Source: PLOWO2-12-38-17 sp963709355
Lineage (GTDB): Bacteria > Planctomycetota > Brocadiia > Brocadiales > Brocadiaceae
Reading direction: 5' to 3'
NCBI GenBank assembly: GCA_963709355.1
Contig: CAVPVY010000005.1
Span: 1,054,001-1,118,000, forward strand
Length of the DNA stretch: 64,000 bases
Below are positions 54,918 through 62,941 of the stretch, one piece after another; positions within the stretch are counted from its first letter, which is position 1; each line of letters begins with the position of its first letter. The position numbers were made by a program, and so were the translations under genes. The notes under the pieces are model-generated. The model made no database searches and was not told the DNA's origin. It saw nothing but the letters and a program-made list of their open reading frames with translations.

Positions 54918-55613
54918 TTAATTTGTAGTTGATGTATTTGTTTTTGTTGTATTTATTGAAGTTAACATTGATTCGGGTGTTAAAACCCCGCCAGAAAAAA
55001 GTATTTTAAACGCCTCTTCAGCGGTTAGTTTTGTGTCAACAACCGAAGCTTCAGTAGTAAAAATTAAAAATCCTGTTGTGGGGTTTGGAGTAGTCGGGAT
55101 AAAGATAGTTACATATTTTTCTCCATTATTAAGATTTGTATAGCCAGTAACGAATCCAATAGATTTTGTACCTTCACGTGGAAAATCAACAAGGACCACA
55201 CGTTTAAATGCTTGCCTGCCTGGTAAGCTAACTGCATATACTATTTGTTTTACTGACGAATATATACTTTTCACGACTGGAGTCTTTGTTAGAAGGTTTT
55301 CAAAATAATGTATAAAAAATTTGCCGACAACATTTGTCGCAAATATACCAAGGAAATACAATGCAACAAATGTAAGAATAAGCCCAAAAAATGTTATAAT
55401 GAATTCATCAAGCGTGCTCTTTGGTGGTGCAACACCTAAAAATTGCAATAGTTTCTTGATAACCGGAGCGAGCGTGCCTCCTATAAAGCCGAAAAGGAAT
55501 TTTACCACGAAAAAGGTAACATATACGGGTAGAATTAATAGTAAACCAGTTATTAATCTTTTCCTGACGTCTTTTTTCAGTTGGCTAAATATACCGTGTT
55601 TTTTTTCTTCCAT
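54918..55613 (-). CDS. DUF502 family membrane protein
   Basis: 231 aa. Two membrane helices (about 18-45 and 68-95), then LTKTPVVKSIYSSVKQIV, VVLVDFPREGTKSIGFVTG and FIPTTPNPTTGFLIF, the DUF502 signature, ending in a Thr/Ser/Asn-rich tail. The function of the family is unknown. It lies 9 bases after the ispH-ubiA fusion gene on the same strand, so the two form a unit. Confidence 0.85.
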   Translation of the reverse strand: MEEKKHGIFSQLKKDVRKRLITGLLLILPVYVTFFVVKFLFGFIGGTLAPVIKKLLQFLGVAPPKSTLDEFIITFFGLILTFVALYFLGIFATNVVGKFFIHYFENLLTKTPVVKSIYSSVKQIVYAVSLPGRQAFKRVVLVDFPREGTKSIGFVTGYTNLNNGEKYVTIFIPTTPNPTTGFLIFTTEASVVDTKLTAEEAFKILFSGGVLTPESMLTSINTTKTNTSTTN

Positions 55614-55622
55614 GTTTTTAAA

Positions 55623-57365
55623 TTAAAAGACATTTGTTTGCCAGATGAATGCAATAATTCCTGCTAGTATAAAGTTAAAATCTGCTATAGTTTCAAGTAA
55701 TAAACCTTCAGACACAATGCGTTTCTGAAACATATATTGATAAGCGCCAGCGTATGCAATACATGGTAGTAAGTAGTAACCAAGAGTTGTAGTCCATCCC
55801 AGAAGTGTGCTTACTGATAACAATATTGCAATTGAGACAGTAATGAAGAAAAGTAATTTTTTTGTTTTTTCTTTTCCAATGGCTATTGGAATAGTTTCTT
55901 TTCCAAGGATGCGATCTCCCTGAATGTCCCTTATATCAAGAACTACAGCCCTGATAAATGACAGACTAAATACAAATACAATCGTAATTGCAAGTGATGG
56001 CATAAATTTTTTAGTAGTTCCAAGAAAGGGTATCAATACCGTACTTACAGCCCAGGCAATGCTGTAAAAGATTTCTTTTGAGCCTGGTATTTGTTCAAGA
56101 CTTCTATAACGCATAATACTAAATAAGTTCTTCGGAATTATTTCTAAACGGTAGAATATGCCGAAAAGACTTGCAAGAAATATACAGAAAAATATTGATT
56201 TGCTGAGTATGAATCCAAGAATAAAAGAAATTACTGCACCTGCAATACCGAGTCCAACAAAAAGGGATTGTTTTCTTTCATAAAATCTTGCCCTTGCAGG
56301 TTCATTTAAAGCCACGGCTTCTTTGTTTGCAAAATGATTAAGGACTTGCATGGAGAAGATAAAAAGCGCCGCTATAATGCAAAAGCTTAATCTTGGTTTG
56401 ACTCCAAGCAAAGATGCGCTTGCAAAACTTAAACTGGCGGCACCGAATACAACATAAGTACAACTTCCTATAAAAAAGCTTGCAATGCTTTTAAGATAGT
56501 ATAAAAGTTTACCATAAGTACCTACTTTATATGAATGTACTTTTTCAACAACCCTCTTTATCATCCAGTTGGGTGTAGAAGCGCCGGCTGTTACTCCAAC
56601 AATGTCGAAATCTTTAAGTTTATCAAAGTCAAGCTCAGCATCTGTTTCAATATGATATGTCGGTGTTCCTTGCGACTCGCATATCTTAACGAGTCGTGTC
56701 GTGTTTGCACTTCCCCTACCACCAACAACAATCATGGCATCTACAGACTTACTGAGACTTACTATTTCATCCTGACGTTTATAGGTGGAGCTGCAAATAG
56801 TCTCAAATGATTCACAGTTAGCATATCGTCTTTTAATTCGTTCTAAGGCTTTATTAAACATGCGTTTTTCTTGAGTTGTCTGGGCAACTACACATACCCT
56901 GTCCATTGGAGGAAGTTGTTCAATTTCATCTAATTCCTGTACTACATGCCCTTTGCCTTCAGCATACCCCAATAAACCAACAACCTCGGCATGTCCTTTA
57001 TCACCAACAATAATAGTAGAATAGCCTTGTGCAGCGTATTTCTTAATTATAGATTGCACCCTCATTACATGCGGACATGTGGCATCGCATACTTTTGCGC
57101 CAGTATCCTCAATTTCTTTCCTGCGTGCAGGCGTAATGCCATGTGCTCTAATAACTATTGTGCTTTTAGAAAGGTCGGTTTGCCCATTAACCACAAGAAT
57201 TCCTCTTTTTTGCAGATATTCGAGTACTTGTGGGTTATGAATTAAAGGACCGTCTGTATAAACCTTGCCATCAATATTTTTTTCATTAGCTGCGTCTAAA
57301 AGGATATCCATCGCACGTCGGACACCCATACAAAATCCTGCAGTTTTAGCGACTATTACTCTCAA
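55623..57365 (-). CDS. ispH: IspH fused to a UbiA-like prenyltransferase domain
   Basis: 580 aa. Residues 1-280 are a complete IspH, the last enzyme of the MEP isoprenoid pathway: iron-sulfur ligands C12 (GFCMGVRRA), C97 (DATCPHV) and C191 (CSSTYKRQDE), His43, His75 and His125, and the catalytic Glu166 in TTQE. Residues about 285-580 are a polytopic UbiA-type domain with the second Asp motif intact (D477IRDIQGD484, then GKETIPI). The first motif is degenerate (N343HFANKEA instead of NDxxDxxxD). The junction has no frameshift. The fusion couples precursor synthesis to a membrane prenyltransferase-like domain whose acceptor is unknown. Confidence 0.9.
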   Translation of the reverse strand: MRVIVAKTAGFCMGVRRAMDILLDAANEKNIDGKVYTDGPLIHNPQVLEYLQKRGILVVNGQTDLSKSTIVIRAHGITPARRKEIEDTGAKVCDATCPHVMRVQSIIKKYAAQGYSTIIVGDKGHAEVVGLLGYAEGKGHVVQELDEIEQLPPMDRVCVVAQTTQEKRMFNKALERIKRRYANCESFETICSSTYKRQDEIVSLSKSVDAMIVVGGRGSANTTRLVKICESQGTPTYHIETDAELDFDKLKDFDIVGVTAGASTPNWMIKRVVEKVHSYKVGTYGKLLYYLKSIASFFIGSCTYVVFGAASLSFASASLLGVKPRLSFCIIAALFIFSMQVLNHFANKEAVALNEPARARFYERKQSLFVGLGIAGAVISFILGFILSKSIFFCIFLASLFGIFYRLEIIPKNLFSIMRYRSLEQIPGSKEIFYSIAWAVSTVLIPFLGTTKKFMPSLAITIVFVFSLSFIRAVVLDIRDIQGDRILGKETIPIAIGKEKTKKLLFFITVSIAILLSVSTLLGWTTTLGYYLLPCIAYAGAYQYMFQKRIVSEGLLLETIADFNFILAGIIAFIWQTNVF

Positions 57366-57669
57366 ATTTCACCTTAGTATTTAAATTTTGTAAACTTTTA
57401 ATATACTGAAAGTTTCTGTTAAAAATTTATTTTAAAAAGGGGGCTTGTCTTCAAAATTTGAATCTCTCCCAGAAATACAGGAATAATTACATAAAATTTA
57501 TTTGAATGATTTTATCAGTTAAAATAATTCGTGTCAATGTTTTAATATTGGCTGAAAAGGTTGATAGCAGTTGGTTTTCACTTGCTATTTTATAAAAAAA
57601 TCATCTATAATTTAACTCTTTATGATGCATACAGTAATAATACTTTAAAACTATTTAAAGAGGGAAATT
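57366..57669 (+). promoter_or_regulatory. Intergenic region with a candidate promoter for folD
   Basis: 304 AT-rich bases between the divergent ispH-ubiA and folD genes. A perfect -10 TATAAT (57606-57611) stands 18 bases after TTGCTA (57582-57587) and about 58 bases before the folD start, a plausible sigma-70 promoter. No other feature is visible. Confidence 0.5.
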
Positions 57670-58575
57670 ATGTCAGCAATTATAATAGATGGAGAGTCCG
57701 TTGCAGAAAAAATAAGAAAACAATTGATAGAAGATATTAATGTGTTAAAGCAGAAGGGGGTTTGTCCACATTTGAAAGCTGTTCAGGTAGGGGATAATGC
57801 TGCTTCGAGGCTATATGTTCAAAATCAACAAAAACAATGTGAGGCGATAGGTATTAAATATACGCTGGATGAGCTACCGGCAGATACAAAAGAAGAAAGA
57901 CTAATAGAGCATATCATAAAATTGAATAGCGATACAAGTGTTACTGGTATAATTTTACAAATGCCATTACCAGAAAGCATAAATGCAAAAAAGGTTCAGA
58001 CTTTGATTGGCCCTAATAAAGATGTGGAAGGAATGAATCCAGTTAATATGGGCGAACTTGTTTATGGGAATACAAGACTGGTACCATGTACCGCAATGGC
58101 GGCTGTTGAACTTATTAAGTCAATAGGTGTCGAACTAAAAGGTAAAGAGGCGGTGATTGTTGGTCGGAGCGCTATAGTAGGAAAACCAGTTAGTTTATTG
58201 CTGCTGGATTTATCCACGACGCCAACTGTGTGCCATTCTGGTACTAAAGACCTTTCTGCCAAGACAAGAAAGGCTGATATTCTGGTTGCTGCAATTGGGA
58301 AACCGGAGATGGTTAAAGGAGATATGATAAAACCAGGCGCCATTGTCATTGATGTGGGAATTAATCGTGTTAAGGAAATCGATGCTATTGGAAACCCGGT
58401 TATTAATCCTACGAGCGGCAAGCCAAAAATGAAGACTGTGGGTGATGTTGAATTTGCTACTGCAAAGGAGATTGCTTCTTATATAACTCCCGTGCCAGGA
58501 GGTGTTGGACCTGTAACTGTAGTTATGTTGCTGAAGAATACAGTTGAATCATTAAAAATGAGTGTGGATTTTTAG
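57670..58575 (+). CDS. folD: Methylenetetrahydrofolate dehydrogenase/cyclohydrolase
   Basis: 301 aa. FolD interconverts methylene-, methenyl- and formyl-tetrahydrofolate. It has QMPLPESINAKKV, NPVNMGEL, VIVGRSAIVGKPV and PVPGGVGPVTVVMLL. In the active-site YxxxK motif the Lys is replaced: Y49VQNQ53. In studied homologues this Lys is needed for cyclohydrolase activity, so this protein may work mainly as a dehydrogenase or use a shifted Lys (Lys55). The protein is otherwise complete. The following glycosyltransferase gene starts one base after its stop. Confidence 0.92.
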   Translation: MSAIIIDGESVAEKIRKQLIEDINVLKQKGVCPHLKAVQVGDNAASRLYVQNQQKQCEAIGIKYTLDELPADTKEERLIEHIIKLNSDTSVTGIILQMPLPESINAKKVQTLIGPNKDVEGMNPVNMGELVYGNTRLVPCTAMAAVELIKSIGVELKGKEAVIVGRSAIVGKPVSLLLLDLSTTPTVCHSGTKDLSAKTRKADILVAAIGKPEMVKGDMIKPGAIVIDVGINRVKEIDAIGNPVINPTSGKPKMKTVGDVEFATAKEIASYITPVPGGVGPVTVVMLLKNTVESLKMSVDF

Positions 58576-58576
58576 A

Positions 58577-59278
58577 ATGCAAGGGCACAAAGTACTTATA
58601 GCCATTCCTGTTTTTAATGAAACAGATGCGACAGATATTATAAAGCGTGTTAAGAAATATAATATTGATGTATTGGTGGTTGATGATGGCTCAACAGTAA
58701 GCATTTGTAATAATCTTAAGGCAGTTGGCAATGTATATTCAATTGTGCATTCGCAAAATTATGGATACGGCAAAACAATTATAGATGCATTTGAATTTGC
58801 GATTGATAAAAATTACGATTACTTAATTACAATTGATAGTGATGGACAGCATGAACCTGAAGAAATCTCCTTGTTCTTAAGCAAAATACCTTTTAATGAT
58901 TATGATATATTATCAGGGACACGCTATTTATTTCCAGTAAAGCTAGATAAAGAAGTTCCGCAGGAACGTTATTGTGTCAATAAAGAAGTTACTGAAATAT
59001 TAAATCAAATAACGGGCTTTAATTTGACTGATTCGTTTTGTGGTTTTAAGGCATACAAGGTAGATAAATTGAAGGTATTGCATCTAACTGAATCTGGCTA
59101 TGGTATGCCGTTACAGCTATGGATACAGGCATGGAAACATTGTTTGAAGGTCAAGGAGATACCTGTTAAACTTGTATATAAAGATCTTAGTAAAAGATTT
59201 AAAGGTCTGTTGGAAAATCCTGAAGCAAGATTGAGCTATTATAAAAGAGTTATAAATAAAGAACTTTTTCTAAAGTAG
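58577..59278 (+). CDS. Family 2 glycosyltransferase
   Basis: About 233 aa. GT-A fold with KVLIAIPVFNET, VLVVDDGSTV, SQNYGYGKTIIDAFEFA, the metal-binding TIDSDGQHEPEEI and the segment DSFCGFKAYKVDKL. No membrane helix, unlike dolichyl-phosphate mannosyltransferases with anchors. I chose the ATG at 58577, two bases after folD; an upstream GTG at 58562 overlaps folD. Likely transfers a sugar to a lipid or surface polymer; the acceptor is unknown. Confidence 0.85.
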   Translation: MQGHKVLIAIPVFNETDATDIIKRVKKYNIDVLVVDDGSTVSICNNLKAVGNVYSIVHSQNYGYGKTIIDAFEFAIDKNYDYLITIDSDGQHEPEEISLFLSKIPFNDYDILSGTRYLFPVKLDKEVPQERYCVNKEVTEILNQITGFNLTDSFCGFKAYKVDKLKVLHLTESGYGMPLQLWIQAWKHCLKVKEIPVKLVYKDLSKRFKGLLENPEARLSYYKRVINKELFLK

Positions 59279-59292
59279 TGTTATAACCTAAT

Positions 59293-60426
59293 ATGAAAGA
59301 TATCAAAGTAAATGCCCTTTATATACATATACCATTTTGTATAAAAAAATGTATTTACTGCGATTTTAATTCTGTTGTATCTAACACGAAAACAATAGAC
59401 CAATATCTTGAAGCAGTTAATAAGGAACTAAATTCCTTAAATGGCAGATATGTGTTTAATACAATTTATATCGGCGGTGGAACGCCAAGTGTGTTAACTG
59501 AAGCACAATTAGGAAAACTTCTGAACAATGTTGTTAGCTGTGTGCAGGCATCAGAAATAAAAGAGTTTACAATTGAAGCAAATCCAGGGACTCTGACGTC
59601 AAATAAAGTCAGACTATTGAATGAATATTTAGTGACTCGCGTGAGTCTGGGAATCCAGTCGTTTAATGATAAACAGTTAAATTTTCTTGGAAGGATTCAT
59701 TCTGGTAATGATGCAATAAATGCATACAACTTATTGAGAAATGTTGGTTATGATAATATTAATATTGATTTGATTTTTGGATGCCCTGATCAGTCCTTTG
59801 GTGATTGGGGAAGCGATTTAAGAATTGCCATTGAATTGAATCCTGAACATTTATCAATTTATGCGCTCACTTATGAAGAAGGGACTCCATTAAGGAGAAA
59901 TTGGGTTGATAGTAATGTAAAGAAATTGGATGAATGTGTTGAATTAGAAATGTATAAAACAGCAATTGGCTACTTAACTGATAATGGTTACAAGCACTAT
60001 GAAATTTCTAACTTTGCCAAAGATGGATATGAATGTCTTCATAATTACATATATTGGAGAAATGAGGGTTATGCGGGTGTTGGTGCAGGTGCGTTTTCTT
60101 TTGTTGATGGTTTAAGGACATCCAACATTAGAGATGTGCATCAATATATAGAAGGGATAAATGAAGGTAAAAATATTAAGACTTTTACTGAATGTTTACA
60201 ACGTGAATATTTTGCATCCGAGACTGTTATAATGAATTTACGATTGCGCCATGGTATATCAGATAAAGATTTCCAGGACAGATTCGGATATAAAATATAC
60301 GATAGATTTGGAAGACTAATAAACAGATTGGTTGAAGATGGTTTAATTAGCTACGATAATGAGACTTTAAAGCTTACAGACAAGGGATTGTATCTTGCGG
60401 ATACAGTAATGGCAGAATTTTTATAG
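59293..60426 (+). CDS. hemW: HemW-like radical SAM haem chaperone
   Basis: 377 aa. The radical-SAM motif C16IKKC20IYC23DF is at the N-terminus. GGGTPSVL, RVSLGIQSFNDKQLNFLGRIH, NIDLIFGCPDQ and the C-terminal winged-helix domain follow. The start IHIPFC and the single cluster motif fit HemW (formerly misnamed oxygen-independent coproporphyrinogen oxidase), which hands haem to acceptors. An organism with so many haem proteins would need it. It is encoded 14 bases after the glycosyltransferase gene and just before efp. Confidence 0.9.
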   Translation: MKDIKVNALYIHIPFCIKKCIYCDFNSVVSNTKTIDQYLEAVNKELNSLNGRYVFNTIYIGGGTPSVLTEAQLGKLLNNVVSCVQASEIKEFTIEANPGTLTSNKVRLLNEYLVTRVSLGIQSFNDKQLNFLGRIHSGNDAINAYNLLRNVGYDNINIDLIFGCPDQSFGDWGSDLRIAIELNPEHLSIYALTYEEGTPLRRNWVDSNVKKLDECVELEMYKTAIGYLTDNGYKHYEISNFAKDGYECLHNYIYWRNEGYAGVGAGAFSFVDGLRTSNIRDVHQYIEGINEGKNIKTFTECLQREYFASETVIMNLRLRHGISDKDFQDRFGYKIYDRFGRLINRLVEDGLISYDNETLKLTDKGLYLADTVMAEFL

Positions 60427-60453
60427 ATATTTTTAATAAAAGGGAGTTGCAAT

Positions 60454-61011
60454 TTGGTTAGCGCCACAGAAATTAAAAGGGGCACAGTTATTAAGATTGA
60501 TGGTGAGTTGTATTTAGTTGTTGATTATCAGCATGTAACGCCGGGTAACTGGCGCGGTATGGTGCAAGCGAAACTAAAAAGTTTGAAGCAAGGGAGTGTG
60601 ATTCAAAAGCGGTTTCGCTCTACCGATAAATTAGAGAACATATTCCTTGATTACCGAAACATGGAATATCTTTACAGAGAAGGCGATAATTACTGTTTTA
60701 TGGATACAGAAAATTATGAACAGGTATTATTACCTAAAGAGGTAGTGGAGGATGCGCTTCAATATCTGGTCTTAAACAGTCAGGTAAGGATAGCCTTTTA
60801 TGAGGGCAAGGCACTATCAATTGAGCTGCCCACATCTGTTACATTAAAAGTTGTTGAAACCGACCCTGGTAAGAAGGGTGACACTGTAATCAATGTTTAC
60901 AAAACCGCTAAATTAGAAACAGGGCTTATTGTAAAGGTGCCATTGTTTATTAATAACGGTGAAATGGTTAAGATAGATACAAGGACATGCGAATTTATCG
61001 GCAGGGAATAA
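60454..61011 (+). CDS. efp: Elongation factor P
   Basis: 185 aa, three beta-barrel domains. EF-P rescues ribosomes stalled at proline runs. The loop that reaches the peptidyl centre reads P30-G-N-W-R34-G, so Asn32 stands where E. coli has the modified Lys34 (PGKG). The remainder (VQAKLKSLKQGS, TSVTLKVVETDPG, VKVPLFINNGEMVKIDTRTCEFIGR) is standard. Start TTG at 60454 with AAAGGGAG upstream. The tip change implies either no modification or an unknown one. Confidence 0.95.
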   Translation: MVSATEIKRGTVIKIDGELYLVVDYQHVTPGNWRGMVQAKLKSLKQGSVIQKRFRSTDKLENIFLDYRNMEYLYREGDNYCFMDTENYEQVLLPKEVVEDALQYLVLNSQVRIAFYEGKALSIELPTSVTLKVVETDPGKKGDTVINVYKTAKLETGLIVKVPLFINNGEMVKIDTRTCEFIGRE

Positions 61012-61128
61012 CAGGTTGTTTATGTTTCAAATAGGACGGTTTTGATTAAATTACGAACTTATGAAACATAATGAACAATATTATCCCCTAAAGTCAGCTT
61101 GATTTATTTTAGAGGAAAAGTAAGCCTA

Positions 61129-62112
61129 ATGGGGATAGAAGAATCTATTAAGGAATACGGCACAAAGATTGACGCATTGTTGAAGAATATTATTCCTCCT
61201 GATAGAAAGAATTATTTAAGTGAGCCGATATGGCATCATATGCAAACAGGGGGGAAGAGAGTTAGACCTGCCTTGTGCCTGATTACATGCAAGGCTTTAG
61301 GAGGTAATCCTGAAGAAGCGATTCATTTTGCCCTTGCGGTAGAAGCAATGCATAATATGTTTCTTATGCACGACGATATCGAGGATGGAGATACAATCAG
61401 GCGGGATCAACCTACTGTATGGGTAAAATATGGTATTGCGAATGCTGTAAATGCAGGTGATTATTTGCTTGCATGTGCATACAAAAGCACTCTTACAAGT
61501 CAGGTTTCTTTGGATAAAAAGATAAAACTACTGCAGGTACTTACTTTGACTTACGAAAAGACTGTGGAAGGACAGGCGCTCGATATCAATGCGCGAGCCT
61601 CAGAAAATTATTCCGTTGATGAATATATGAAAATGGTTGAGTTGAAGACTGGTTATTACTTAGCCTGTGGTATGGTTGGAGGTGCTATTATATCAGGCGT
61701 TTCTGAACAGGTTGTGGAAATGATATGGATGCTTGGTAAGACTATGGGACCGGCATTTCAGATTCGTGATGATTTAATAGATTTGACTCATGGCAAGGGG
61801 CGGGGCGGGGTAATAGGGTCGGATATTAAAGAAGGTAAGGCAAGTTTCTTATATTCATATACACTGCAGGTTGCTTCTGAGGATGATAAAAAAAAGCTAC
61901 GTGGAATTATGTTAAAGACAAGAGAAGAAACCACAGATAATGATATAAAAATAGCAATGGAAATTTACAAAAAATATAATGCCGTTAAATATGCCCAGGA
62001 TTATGCAGAAAACTTAGTTAAACAGGCTTACACAATTATAGACAGAATCCCGGTTGAAGATAAAACGGTGTTCAGAAATATAGCGTCCTTTATGGCACAA
62101 AGGATGTCTTAA
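61129..62112 (+). CDS. Polyprenyl diphosphate synthase
   Basis: About 327 aa, trans-isoprenyl diphosphate synthase (FPP/GGPP type). The first Asp-rich motif is LMHDDIEDGDTIRRDQPTVW and the second is FQIRDDLIDLTHGKGRGGVIGSDIKEGKASFLY; GGKRVRPALCL is at the N-terminus. I prefer the ATG at 61129, preceded by GAGGAAAAG, over the TTG at 61099. Chain length of the product cannot be told for sure; the bulky residues before the first motif (Met-Phe-Leu-Met) suggest a short-chain product. Its substrate comes from the IspH pathway encoded 4 kb upstream. Confidence 0.92.
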   Translation: MGIEESIKEYGTKIDALLKNIIPPDRKNYLSEPIWHHMQTGGKRVRPALCLITCKALGGNPEEAIHFALAVEAMHNMFLMHDDIEDGDTIRRDQPTVWVKYGIANAVNAGDYLLACAYKSTLTSQVSLDKKIKLLQVLTLTYEKTVEGQALDINARASENYSVDEYMKMVELKTGYYLACGMVGGAIISGVSEQVVEMIWMLGKTMGPAFQIRDDLIDLTHGKGRGGVIGSDIKEGKASFLYSYTLQVASEDDKKKLRGIMLKTREETTDNDIKIAMEIYKKYNAVKYAQDYAENLVKQAYTIIDRIPVEDKTVFRNIASFMAQRMS

Positions 62113-62186
62113 AGAGAGATAATTAAAGTATTCATAAATGTCAGGAAAATGAATATATCACAATTTAGGCTGGAGACATATTAATT

Positions 62187-62921
62187 ATGTGGATTTTAAG
62201 AATGAGTATATGGGTTATAGCAATTATTTTTATAACGTTTATTTCTTTAAATGGGTGTGGGAAGAAAGAAGTTCCTGAGAGTGTTGCAGTTACAGATAGT
62301 GGGGCAGAAAGTGATGAGTCAATAGATAGTGAAGATATCAAAAAAGAAGTCAAGCTTCCTGAAAATCTGACTGCTACAGCGTATTACAATTTTGGGCTTG
62401 AACAGATTAAAAAAGGGAGGTTTGACGAGGCTATTGCTGCGTGGGAAAAGGCGATTGAATTGGAACCAACAATGGCGAATGCATATGAAAAACTAGGGAA
62501 GGCATATTATACAGAGGGTAGATTTCAAAAAGCAGGCGAAATATACAGGAAGGAATTGGAATTAAAACCAGACGACCCGATGATATATTTTAGTCTGGGT
62601 GTTGTCTATCGTATGAACGAGCAGTACGAAGATGCTGTTAAGATGCAGATGAAAGCACTGGACTTAAACCCAACCCTTGCCAGTTCATATAATGAGCTTG
62701 GTTTGACTTATTGTAAGCAGAAGAAATTGGATGAGGCTATTTCAGCCCACAAGAAAGCGCTTGAATTAGACCCAAAACTTGGAACTGCGCATAATTATCT
62801 TGGCGTAGTATATCTGTTAAAGGGTATGAGCGCTGAGGCACAGGAAGAATTCGAGCAATTTAAGAAATATGAGGCAGGCAAGAATATGCCCCGTCAACAT
62901 GGCGATGCTTCAGGACATTAA
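62187..62921 (+). CDS. TPR-repeat lipoprotein
   Basis: 244 aa. A lipoprotein signal (membrane segment ending ISLNGCGKK; lipobox LNGC at about residue 27) is followed by an acidic linker rich in Ser, Glu and Asp. About five TPR repeats (residues 65-225) follow, such as AYYNFGLEQIKKGRFDEAIAAWEKAIELEP and its successors. TPR arrays bind partner proteins, so it is probably a membrane-tethered scaffold. The partner is unknown. Confidence 0.88.
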   Translation: MWILRMSIWVIAIIFITFISLNGCGKKEVPESVAVTDSGAESDESIDSEDIKKEVKLPENLTATAYYNFGLEQIKKGRFDEAIAAWEKAIELEPTMANAYEKLGKAYYTEGRFQKAGEIYRKELELKPDDPMIYFSLGVVYRMNEQYEDAVKMQMKALDLNPTLASSYNELGLTYCKQKKLDEAISAHKKALELDPKLGTAHNYLGVVYLLKGMSAEAQEEFEQFKKYEAGKNMPRQHGDASGH

Positions 62922-62941
62922 ACTTTAATACTATAAACTAA

